Positions 42,255 through 54,200 of a DNA stretch of 64,000 nt are shown piece by piece. Position numbers and translations under genes: made by a program. The stretch comes from Anthopleura xanthogrammica (lineage: Eukaryota > Cnidaria > Anthozoa > Actiniaria > Actiniidae). The DNA is taken from the NCBI GenBank assembly GCA_964019055.1, contig OZ025209.1, positions 9,487,741 through 9,551,740 on the forward strand, given 5' to 3'. Within the stretch, counting starts at the first letter, position 1; each line of letters begins with the position of its first letter. The notes under the pieces are model-generated. The model saw only the letters and a program-made list of their open reading frames with translations. It was not told where the DNA came from and searched no databases.

Positions 42255-45200
42255 GGGTTTTGGCTGAGTAAAGGTGCTTTTTGGTCAAAAAAGGTGTTTT
42301 TTGCTGAGAAAATCTGAAATTTGCTGAGAATTTTCTTTAGCTCAAAACACGACGTTTTCACTGCTAAACGCAAGTTTTGGCCGAGAAAAGCACATTTTGG
42401 ATGTCCAAAACACTGTTTTGCTGGAAAAAAAAGCTTTTTAGCCCAAAAAACTGAAAAATGGCCATTTTGGCTCTCAAAACCAGGTTTTTCGCTGACGGTG
42501 TGACCTGTTTGCTGAAACCCCCACTTCTTGCTCATGAAAATACCTCTTGAGATAAAAACACGACTTTTTGGCGAAAAAAAATGGGCTTTTGGCTGAGTAA
42601 AGGTGCTTTTTGGTCAAAAAAGGTGTTTTTTGCTGAGAAAATCTGAAATTTGCTGAGAATTTTCTTTTGCTCAAAACACGACGTTTTCACTGCTAAACGC
42701 AAGTTTTGGCCGAGAAAAGCACATTTTGGATGTCCAAAACACTGTTTGGCTGGAAAAAAAAGCTTTTTAGCCTAAAAAACTGAAAAATGGCCATTTTGGC
42801 TCTCAAAACCAGGTTTTTCGCTGACGGTGTGACCTGTTTGCTGAAACCCCCACTTCTTGCTCATGAAAATACCTCTTGGGATAAAAACACGACTTTTTGG
42901 CGAAAAAAAATGGGCTTTTGGCTGAGTAAAGGTGCTTTTTGGTCAAAAAAGGTGTTTTTTGCTGAGAAAATCTGAAATTTGCTGAGAATTTTCTTTTGCT
43001 CAAAACACGACGTTTTCACTGCTAAACGCAAGTTTTGGCCGAGAAAAGCACATTTTGGATGTCCAAAACACTGTTTTGCTGGAAAAAAAAGCTTTTTAGC
43101 CCAAAAAACTGAAAAATGGCCATTTTGGCTCTCAAAACCCGGTTTTTCGTTGACGGTGTGACCTGTTTGCTGAAACCCCCACTTCTTGCTCATGAAAATA
43201 CCTCTTGAGATAAAAACACGACTTTTTGGCGAAAAAAAATGGGCTTTTGGCTGAGTAAAGGTGCTTTTTGGTCAAAAAAGGTGTTTTTTGCTGAGAAAAT
43301 CTGAAATTTGCTGAGAATTTTCTTTTGCTCAAAACACGACGTTTTCACTGCTAAACGCAAGTTTTGGCCGAGAAAAGCACATTTTGGATGTCCAAAACAC
43401 TGTTTTGCTGGAAAAAAAAGCTTTTTAGCCCAAAAAACTGAAAAATGGCCATTTTGGCTCTCAAAAGCAGGTTTTTCGCTGACGGTGTGACCTGTTTGCT
43501 GAAACCCCCACTTCTTGCTCATGAAAATACCTCTTGAGATAAAAACACGACTTTTTGGCGAAAAAAATGGGGTTTTGGCTGAGTAAAGGTGCTTTTTGGT
43601 CAAAAAAGGTGTTTTTGGCTGAGAAAATCTGAAATTTGCTGAGAATTTTCTTTTGCTCAAAACACGACGTTTTCACTGCTAAACGCAAGTTTTGGCCGAG
43701 AAAAGCACATTTCGGATGTCCAAAACACTGTTTTGCTGGAAAAAAAAGCTTTTTAGCCCAAAAAACTGAAAAATGGCCATTTTGGCTCTCAAAAGCAGGT
43801 TTTTCGCTGACGGTGTGACCTGTTTGCTGAAACCCCCACTTCTTGCTCATGAAAATACCTCTTGAGATAAAAACACGACTTTTTGGCGAAAAAAAATGGG
43901 GTTTTGGCTGAGTAAAGGTGCTTTTTGGTCAAAAAAGGTGTTTTTGGCTGAGAAAATCTGAAATTTGCTGAGAATTTTCTTTTGCTCAAAACACGACGTT
44001 TTCACTGCTAAACGCAAGTTTTGGCCGAGAAAAGCACATTTCGGATGTCCAAAACACTGTTTTGCTGGAAAAAAAAGCTTTTTAGCCCAAAAAACTGAAA
44101 AATGGCCATTTTGGCTCTCAAAAGCAGGTTTTTCGCTGACGGTGTGACCTGTTTGCTGAAACCCCCACTTCTTGCTCATGAAAATACCTCTTGAGATAAA
44201 AACACGACTTTTTGGCGAAAAAAAATGGGGTTTTGGCTGAGTAAAGGTGCTTTTTGGTCAAAAAAGGTGTTTTTGGCTGAGAAAATCTGAAATTTGCTGA
44301 GAATTTTCTTTTGCTCAAAACACGACGTTTTCACTGCTAAACGCAAGTTTTGGCCGAGAAAAGCACATTTTGGATGTCCAAAACACTGTTTTGCTGGAAA
44401 AAAAAGCTTTTTAGCCCAAAAAACTGAAAAATGGCCATTTTGGCTCTCAAAACCAGGTTTTTCGCTGACGGTGTGACCTGTTTGCTGAAACCCCCACTTC
44501 TTGCTCATGAAAATACCTCTTGAGATAAAAACACGACTTTTTGGCGAAAAAAAATGGGGTTTTGGCTGAGTAAAGGTGCTTTTTGGTCAAAAAAGGTGTT
44601 TTTGGCTGAGAAAATCTGAAATTTGCTGAGAATTTTCTTTTGCTCAAAACACGACGTTTTCACTGCTAAACGCAAGTTTTGGCCGAGAAAAGCACATTTC
44701 GGATGTCCAAAACACTGTTTTGCTGGAAAAAAAAGCTTTTTAGCCCAAAAAACTGAAAAATGGCCATTTTGGCTCTCAAAACCAGGTTTTTCGCTGACGG
44801 TGTGACCTGTTTGCTGAAACCCCCACTTCTTGCTCATGAAAATACCTCTTGAGATAAAAACACGACTTTTTGGCGAAAAAAAATGGGGTTTTGGCTGAGT
44901 AAAGGTGCTTTTTGGTCAAAAAAGGTGTTTTTGGCTGAGAAAATCGGAAATTTGCTGAGAATTTTCTTTTGCTCAAAACACGACGTTTTCACTGCTAAAC
45001 GCAAGTTTTGGCCGAGAAAAGCACATTTTGGATGTCCAAAACACTGTTTTGCTGGAAAAAAAAGCTTTTTAGCCCAAAAAACTGAAAAATGGCCATTTTG
45101 GCTCTCAAAACCAGGTTTTTCGCTGACGGTGTGACCTGTTTGCTGAAACCCCCACTTCTTGCTCATGAAAATACCTCTTGAGATAAAAACACGACTTTTT

Positions 45201-48200
45201 GGCGAAAAAAAATGGGGTTTTGGCTGAGTAAAGGTGCTTTTTGGTCAAAAAAGGTGTTTTTGGCTGAGAAAATCTGAAATTTGCTGAGAATTTTCTTTTG
45301 CTCAAAACACGACGTTTTCACTGCTAAACGCAAGTTTTGGCCGAGAAAAGCACATTTTGGATGTCCAAAACACTGTTTTGCTGGAAAAAAAAGCTTTTTA
45401 GCCCAAAAAACTGAAAAATGGCCATTTTGGCTCTCAAAAGCAGGTTTTTCGCTGATGGTGTGACCTGTTTGCTGAAACCCCCACTTCTTGCTCATGAAAA
45501 TACCTCTTGAGATAAAAACACGACTTTTTGGCGAAAAAAAATGGGCTTTTGGCTGAGTAAAGGTGCTTTTTGGTCAAAAAAGGTGTTTTTTGCTGAGAAA
45601 ATCTGAAATTTGCTGAGAATTTTCTTTAGCTCAAAACACGACGTTTTCACTGCTAAACGCAAGTTTTGGCCGAGAAAAGCACATTTTGGATGTCCAAAAC
45701 ACTGTTTTGCTGGAAAAAAAAGCTTTTTAGCCCAAAAAACTGAAAAATGGCCATTTTGGCTCTCAAAACCAGGTTTTTCGCTGACGGTGTGACCTGTTTG
45801 CTGAAACCCCCACTTCTTGCTCATGAAAATACCTCTTGAGATAAAAACACGACTTTTTGGCGAAAAAAAATGGGCTTTTGGCTGAGTAAAGGTGCTTTTT
45901 GGTCAAAAAAGGTGTTTTTTGCTGAGAAAATCTGAAATTTGCTGAGAATTTTCTTTTGCTCAAAACACGACGTTTTCACTGCTAAACGCAAGTTTTGGCC
46001 GAGAAAAGCACATTTTGGATGTCCAAAACACTGTTTGGCTGGAAAAAAAAGCTTTTTAGCCTAAAAAACTGAAAAATGGCCATTTTGGCTCTCAAAACCA
46101 GGTTTTTCGCTGACGGTGTGACCTGTTTGCTGAAACCCCCACTTCTTGCTCATGAAAATACCTCTTGGGATAAAAACACGACTTTTTGGCGAAAAAAAAT
46201 GGGCTTTTGGCTGAGTAAAGGTGCTTTTTGGTCAAAAAAGGTGTTTTTTGCTGAGAAAATCTGAAATTTGCTGAGAATTTTCTTTTGCTCAAAACACGAC
46301 GTTTTCACTGCTAAACGCAAGTTTTGGCCGAGAAAAGCACATTTTGGATGTCCAAAACACTGTTTTGCTGGAAAAAAAAGCTTTTTAGCCCAAAAAACTG
46401 AAAAATGGCCATTTTGGCTCTCAAAACCCGGTTTTTCGCTGACGGTGTGACCTGTTTGCTGAAACCCCCACTTCTTGCTCATGAAAATACCTCTTGAGAT
46501 AAAAACACGACTTTTTGGCGAAAAAAAATGGGCTTTTGGCTGAGTAAAGGTGCTTTTTGGTCAAAAAAGGTGTTTTTTGCTGAGAAAATCTGAAATTTGC
46601 TGAGAATTTTCTTTTGCTCAAAACACGACGTTTTCACTGCTAAACGCAAGTTTTGGCCGAGAAAAGCACATTTTGGATGTCCAAAACACTGTTTTGCTGG
46701 AAAAAAAAGCTTTTTAGCCCAAAAAACTGAAAAATGGCCATTTTGGCTCTCAAAAGCAGGTTTTTCGCTGACGGTGTGACCTGTTTGCTGAAACCCCCAC
46801 TTCTTGCTCATGAAAATACCTCTTGAGATAAAAACACGACTTTTTGGCGAAAAAAATGGGGTTTTGGCTGAGTAAAGGTGCTTTTTGGTCAAAAAAGGTG
46901 TTTTTGGCTGAGAAAATCTGAAATTTGCTGAGAATTTTCTTTTGCTCAAAACACGACGTTTTCACTGCTAAACGCAAGTTTTGGCCGAGAAAAGCACATT
47001 TCGGATGTCCAAAACACTGTTTTGCTGGAAAAAAAAGCTTTTTAGCCCAAAAAACTGAAAAATGGCCATTTTGGCTCTCAAAAGCAGGTTTTTCGCTGAC
47101 GGTGTGACCTGTTTGCTGAAACCCCCACTTCTTGCTCATGAAAATACCTCTTGAGATAAAAACACGACTTTTTGGCGAAAAAAAATGGGGTTTTGGCTGA
47201 GTAAAGGTGCTTTTTGGTCAAAAAAGGTGTTTTTGGCTGAGAAAATCTGAAATTTGCTGAGAATTTTCTTTTGCTCAAAACACGACGTTTTCACTGCTAA
47301 ACGCAAGTTTTGGCCGAGAAAAGCACATTTCGGATGTCCAAAACACTGTTTTGCTGGAAAAAAAAGCTTTTTAGCCCAAAAAACTGAAAAATGGCCATTT
47401 TGGCTCTCAAAAGCAGGTTTTTCGCTGACGGTGTGACCTGTTTGCTGAAACCCCCACTTCTTGCTCATGAAAATACCTCTTGAGATAAAAACACGACTTT
47501 TTGGCGAAAAAAAATGGGGTTTTGGCTGAGTAAAGGTGCTTTTTGGTCAAAAAAGGTGTTTTTGGCTGAGAAAATCTGAAATTTGCTGAGAATTTTCTTT
47601 TGCTCAAAACACGACGTTTTCACTGCTAAACGCAAGTTTTGGCCGAGAAAAGCACATTTTGGATGTCCAAAACACTGTTTTGCTGGAAAAAAAAGCTTTT
47701 TAGCCCAAAAAACTGAAAAATGGCCATTTTGGCTCTCAAAACCAGGTTTTTCGCTGACGGTGTGACCTGTTTGCTGAAACCCCCACTTCTTGCTCATGAA
47801 AATACCTCTTGAGATAAAAACACGACTTTTTGGCGAAAAAAAATGGGGTTTTGGCTGAGTAAAGGTGCTTTTTGGTCAAAAAAGGTGTTTTTGGCTGAGA
47901 AAATCTGAAATTTGCTGAGAATTTTCTTTTGCTCAAAACACGACGTTTTCACTGCTAAACGCAAGTTTTGGCCGAGAAAAGCACATTTCGGATGTCCAAA
48001 ACACTGTTTTGCTGGAAAAAAAAGCTTTTTAGCCCAAAAAACTGAAAAATGGCCATTTTGGCTCTCAAAAGCAGGTTTTTCGCTGACGGTGTGACCTGTT
48101 TGCTGAAACCCCCACTTCTTGCTCATGAAAATACCTCTTGAGATAAAAACACGACTTTTTGGCGAAAAAAAATGGGGTTTTGGCTGAGTAAAGGTGCTTT

Positions 48201-48832
48201 TTGGTCAAAAAAGGTGTTTTTGGCTGAGAAAATCGGAAATTTGCTGAGAATTTTCTTTTGCTCAAAACACGACGTTTTCACTGCTAAACGCAAGTTTTGG
48301 CCGAGAAAAGCACATTTTGGATGTCCAAAACACTGTTTTGCTGGAAAAAAAAGCTTTTTAGCCCAAAAAACTGAAAAATGGCCATTTTGGCTCTCAAAAC
48401 CAGGTTTTTCGCTGACGGTGTGACCTGTTTGCTGAAACCCCCACTTCTTGCTCATGAAAATACCTCTTGAGATAAAAACACGACTTTTTGGCGAAAAAAA
48501 ATGGGGTTTTGGCTGAGTAAAGGTGCTTTTTGGTCAAAAAAGGTGTTTTTGGCTGAGAAAATCTGAAATTTGCTGAGAATTTTCTTTTGCTCAAAACACG
48601 ACGTTTTCACTGCTAAACGCAAGTTTTGGCCGAGAAAAGCACATTTTGGATGTCCAAAACACTGTTTTGCTGGAAAAAAAAGCTTTTTAGCCCAAAAAAC
48701 TGAAAAATGGCCATTTTGGCTCTCAAAAGCAGGTTTTTCGCTGATGGTGTGACCTGTTTGCTGAAACCCCCACTTCTTGCTCATGAAAATACCTCTTGAG
48801 ATAAAAACACGACTTTTTGGCGAAAAAAAATG
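42255..48832 (+). repeat. Ten-monomer tandem duplication (period 3,289 bp)
   Basis: Two adjacent copies, about 42,255-45,543 and 45,544-48,832. Matching private variants at 3,289 bp spacing include ttctttagctc (42,332/45,621), cctcttgggata (42,872/46,161), several cacatttcggatg monomers (for example 43,711/47,000), aaatcggaaa (44,941/48,230) and ctgatggtg (near 45,453/48,742). I saw only two differences between the copies: cgttgacgg versus cgctgacgg near 43,149/46,438, and aaaaccagg versus aaaagcagg near 44,777/48,066. This makes it the largest and apparently youngest duplication in the window. Confidence 0.88.
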
Positions 48833-51250
48833 GGCTTTTGGCTGAGTAAAGGTGCTTTTTGGTCAAAAAAGGTGTTTTTTGCTGAGAAAATCTGAAATTT
48901 GCTGAGAATTTTCTTTTGCTCAAAACACGACGTTTTCACTGCTAAACGCAAGTTTTGGCCGAGAAAAGCACATTTTGGATGTCCAAAACACTGTTTTGCT
49001 GGAAAAAAAAGCTTTTTAGCCCAAAAAACTGAAAAATGGCCATTTTGGCTCTCAAAACCAGGTTTTTCGCTGACGGTGTGACCTGTTTGCTGAAACCCCC
49101 ACTTCTTGCTCATGAAAATACCTCTTGAGATAAAAACACGACTTTTTGGCGAAAAAAAATGGGGTTTTGGCTGAGTAAAGGTGCTTTTTGGTCAAAAAAG
49201 GTGTTTTTTGCTGAGAAAATCTGAAATTTGCTGAGAATTTTCTTTTGCTCAAAACACGACGTTTTCACTGCTAAACGCAAGTTTTGGCCGAGAAAAGCAC
49301 ATTTTGGATGTCCAAAACACTGTTTGGCTGGATAAAAAAGCTTTTTAGCCTAAAAAACTGAAAAATGGCCATTTTGGCTCTCAAAAGCAGGTTTTTCGCT
49401 GACGGTGTGACCTGTTTGCTGAAACCCCCACTTCTTGCTCATGAAAATACCTCTTGAGATAAAAACACGACTTTTTGGCGAAAAAAAATGGGGTTTTGGC
49501 TGAGTAAAGGTGCTTTTTGGTCAAAAAAGGTGTTTTTGGCTGAGAAAATCTGAAATTTGCTGAGAATTTTCTTTTGCTCAAAACACGACGTTTTCACTGC
49601 TAAACGCAAGTTTTGGCCGAGAAAAGCACATTTTAGATGTCCAAAACACTGTTTTGCTGGAAAAAAAAGCTTTTTAGCCCAAAAATTTGAAAAATGGCCA
49701 TTTTGGCTCTCAAAAGCAGGTTTTTCGCTGACGGTGTGACCTGTTTGCTGAAACCCCCACTTCTTGCTCATGAAAATACCTCTTGAGATAAAAACACGAC
49801 TTTTTGGCGAAAAAAAATGGGCTTTTGGCTGAGTAAAGGTGCTTTTTGGTCAAAAAAGGTGTTTTTTGCTGAGAAAATCTGAAATTTGCTGAGAATTTTC
49901 TTTTGCTCAAAACACGACGTTTTCACTGCTAAACGCAAGTTTTGGCCGAGAAAAGCACATTTTGGATGTCCAAAACACTGTTTTGCTGGAAAAAAAAGCT
50001 TTTTAGCCCAAAAAACTGAAAAATGGCCATTTTGGCTCTCAAAACCAGGTTTTTCGCTGACGGTGTGACCTGTTTGCTGAAACCCCCACTTCTTGCTCAT
50101 GAAAATACCTCTTGAGATAAAAACACGACTTTTTGGCGAAAAAAAATGGGGTTTTGGCTGAGTAAAGGTGCTTTTTGGTCAAAAAAGGTGTTTTTTGCTG
50201 AGAAAATCTGAAATTTGCTGAGAATTTTCTTTTGCTCAAAACACGACGTTTTCACTGCTAAACGCAAGTTTTGGCCGAGAAAAGCACATTTTGGATGTCC
50301 AAAACACTGTTTGGCTGGAAAAAAAAGCTTTTTAGCCTAAAAAACTGAAAAATGGCCATTTTGGCTCTCAAAAGCAGGTTTTTCGCTGACGGTGTGACCT
50401 GTTTGCTGAAACCCCCACTTCTTGCTCATGAAAATACCTCTTGAGATAAAAACACGACTTTTTGGCGAAAAAAAATGGGCTTTTGGCTGAGTAAAGGTGC
50501 TTTTTGGTCAAAAAAGGTGTTTTTGGCTGAGAAAATCTGAAATTTGCTGAGAATTTTCTTTTGCTCAAAACACGACGTTTTCACTGCTAAACGCAAGTTT
50601 TGGCCGAGAAAAGCACATTTTAGATGTCCAAAACACTGTTTTGCTGGAAAAAAAAGCTTTTTAGCCCAAAAATTTGAAAAATGGCCATTTTGGCTCTCAA
50701 AAGCAGGTTTTTCGCTGACGGTGTGACCTGTTTGCTGAAACCCCCACTTCTTGCTCATGAAAATACCTCTTGAGATAAAAACACGACTTTTTGGCGAAAA
50801 AAAATGGGCTTTTGGCTGAGTAAAGGTGCTTTTTGGTCAAAAAAGGTGTTTTTTGCTGAGAAAATCTGAAATTTGCTGAGAATTTTCTTTTGCTCAAAAC
50901 ACGACGTTTTCACTGCTAAACGCAAGTTTTGGCCGAGAAAAGCACATTTTGGATGTCCAAAACACTGTTTTGCTGGAAAAAAAAGCTTTTTAGCCCAAAA
51001 AACTGAAAAATGGCCATTTTGGCTCTCAAAACCAGGTTTTTCGCTGACGGTGTGACCTGTTTGCTGAAACCCCCACTTCTTGCTCATGAAAATACCTCTT
51101 GAGATAAAAACACGACTTTTTGGCGAAAAAAAATGGGGTTTTGGCTGAGTAAAGGTGCTTTTTGGTCAAAAAAGGTGTTTTTTGCTGAGAAAATCTGAAA
51201 TTTGCTGAGAATTTTCTTTTGCTCAAAACACGACGTTTTCACTGCTAAAC
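48770..51250 (+). repeat. Three-monomer higher-order repeat (period 987 bp)
   Basis: About two and a half copies of a three-monomer block. Diagnostic variants repeat at 987 bp: acattttagatgtcc near 49,628 and 50,615, aaaaatttgaaaaatgg near 49,682 and 50,669, and agcctaaaaaactg near 49,346 and 50,333. One copy has a single-base change not shared by the other (ggataaaaaagc near 49,330). Confidence 0.78.
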
Positions 51251-54200
51251 GCAAGTTTTGGCCGAGAAAAGCACATTTTGGATGTCCTAAACACTGTTTT
51301 GCTGGAAAAAAAAGCTTTTTAGCCCAAAAAACTGAAAAATGGCCATTTTGGCTCTCAAAACCAGGTTTTTCGCTGACGGTGTGACCTGTTTGCTGAAACC
51401 CCCACTTCTTGCTCATGAAAATACCTCTTGAGATAAAAACACGACTTTTTGGCGAAAAAAAATGGGGTTTTGGCTGAGTAAAGGTGCTTTTTGGTCAAAA
51501 AAGGTGTTTTTGGCTGAGAAAATCTGAAATTTGCTGAGAATTTTCTTTTGCTCAAAACACGACGTTTTCACTGCTAAACGCAAGTTTTGGCCGAGAAAAG
51601 CACATTTTGGATGTCCAAAACACTGTTTTGCTGGAAAAAAAAGCTTTTTAGCCCAAAAAACTGAAAAATGGCCATTTTGGCTCTCAAAACCAGGTTTTTC
51701 GCTGACGGTGTGACCTGTTTGCTGAAACCCCCACTTCTTGCTCATGAAAATACCTCTTGAGATAAAAACACGACTTTTTGGCGAAAAAAAATGGGGTTTT
51801 GGCTGAGTAAAGGTGCTTTTTGGTCAAAAAAGGTGTTTTTGGCTGAGAAAATCTGAAATTTGCTGAGAATTTTCTTTTGCTCAAAACACGACGTTTTCAC
51901 TGCTAAACGCAAGTTTTGGCCGAGAAAAGCACATTTTGGATGTCCAAAACACTGTTTTGCTGGGAAAAACAGCTTTTTAGCCCAAAAAACTGAAAAATGG
52001 CCATTTTGGCTCTCAAAACCAGGTTTTTCGCTGACGGTGTGACCTGTTTGCTGAAACCCCCACTTCTTGCTCATGAAAATACCTCTTGAGATAAAAACAC
52101 GACTTTTTGGCGAAAAAAAATGGGCTTTTGGCTGAGTAAAGGTGCTTTTTGGTCAAAAAAGGTGTTTTTGGCTGAGAAAATCTGAAATTTGCTGAGAATT
52201 TTCTTTTGCTCAAAACACGACGTTTTCACTGCTAAACGCAAGTTTTGGCCGAGAAAAGCACATTTTGGATGTCCAAAACACTGTTTTGCTGGGAAAAAAA
52301 GCTTTTTAGCCCAAAAAACTGAAAAATGGCCATTTTGGCTCTCAAAACCAGGTTTTTCCCTGATGGTGTGACCTGTTTGCTGAAACCCCCACTTCTTGCT
52401 CATGAAAATACCTCTTGAGATAAAAACACGACTTTTTGGCGAAAAAAAATGGGCTTTTGGCTGAGTAAAGGTGCTTTTTGGTCAAAAAAGGTGTTTTTGG
52501 CTGAGAAAATCTGAAATTTGCTGAGAATTTTCTTTTGCTCAAAACACGACGTTTTCACTGCTAAACGCAAGTTTTGGCCGAGAAAAGCACATTTTGGATG
52601 TCCAAAACACTGTTTTGCTGGAAAAAAAAGCTTTTTAGCCCAAAAAACTGAAAAATGGCCATTTTGGCTCTCAAAACCAGGTTTTTCGCTGACGGTGTGA
52701 CCTGTTTGCTGAAACCCCCACTTCTTGCTCATGAAAATACCTCTTGAGATAAAAACACGACTTTTTGGCGAAAAAAAATGGGGTTTTGGCTGAGTAAAGG
52801 TGCTTTTTGGTCAAAAAAGGTGTTTTTTGCTGAGAAAATCTGAAATTTGCTGAGAATTTTCTTTTGCTCAAAACACGACGTTTTCACTGCTAAACGCAAG
52901 TTTTGGCCGAGAAAAGCACATTTTGGATGTCCAAAACACTGTTTTGCTGGAAAAAAAAGCTTTTTAGCCCAAAAAACTGAAAAATGGCCATTTTGGCTCT
53001 CAAAACCAGGTTTTTCGCTGACGGTGTGACCTGTTTGCTGAAACCCCCACTTCTTGCTCATGAAAATACCTCTTGAGATAAAAACACGACTTTTTGGCGA
53101 AAAAAAATGGGCTTTTGGCTGAGTAAAGGTGCTTTTTGGTCAAAAAAGGTGTTTTTGGCTGAGAAAATCGGAAATTTGCTGAGAATTTTCTTTTGCTCAA
53201 AACACGACGTTTTCACTGCTAAACGCAAGTTTTGGCCGAGAAAAGCACATTTTGGATGTCCAAAACACTGTTTTGCTGGAAAAAAAAGCTTTTTAGCCCA
53301 AAAAACTGAAAAATGGCCATTTTGGCTCTCAAAACCAGGTTTTTCGCTGACGGTGTGACCTGTTTGCTGAAACCCCCACTTCTTGCTCATGAAAATACCT
53401 CTTGAGATAAAAACACGACTTTTTGGCGAAAAAAAATGGGCTTTTGGCTGAGTAAAGGTGCTTTTTGGTCAAAAAAGGTGTTTTTGGCTGAGAAAATCTG
53501 AAATTTGCTGAGAATTTTCTTTTGCTCAAAACACGACGTTTTCACTGCTAAACGCAAGTTTTGGCCGAGAAAAGCACATTTTGGATGTCCAAAACACTGT
53601 TTTGCTGGGGAAAAAAGCTTTTTAGCCCAAAAAACTGAAAAATGGCCATTTTGGCTCTCAAAACCAGGTTTTTCGCTGACGGTGTGACCTGTTTGCTGAA
53701 ACCCCCACTTCTTGCTCATGAAAATACCTCTTGAGATAAAAACACGACTTTTTGGCGAAAAAAAAATGGGCTTTTGGCTGAGTAAAGGTGCTTTTTGGTC
53801 AAAAAAGGTGTTTTTTGCTGAGAAAATCTGAAATTTGCTGAGAATTTTCTTTTGCTCAAAACACGACGTTTTCACTGCTAAACGCAAGTTTTGGCCGAGA
53901 AAAGCACATTTTGGATGTCCAAAACACTGTTTTGCTGGGAAAAAAAGCTTTTTAGCCCAAAAAACTGAAAAATGGCCATTTTGGCTCTCAAAACCAGGTT
54001 TTTCGCTGACGGTGTGACCTGTTTGCTGAAACCCCCACTTCTTGCTCATGAAAATACCTCTTGAGATAAAAACCCGACTTTTTGGCGAAAAAAAATGGGG
54101 TTTTGGCTGAGTAAAGGTGCTTTTTGGTCAAAAAAGGTGTTTTTGGCTGAGAAAATCTGAAATTTGCTGAGAATTTTCTTTTGCTCAAAACACGACGTTT

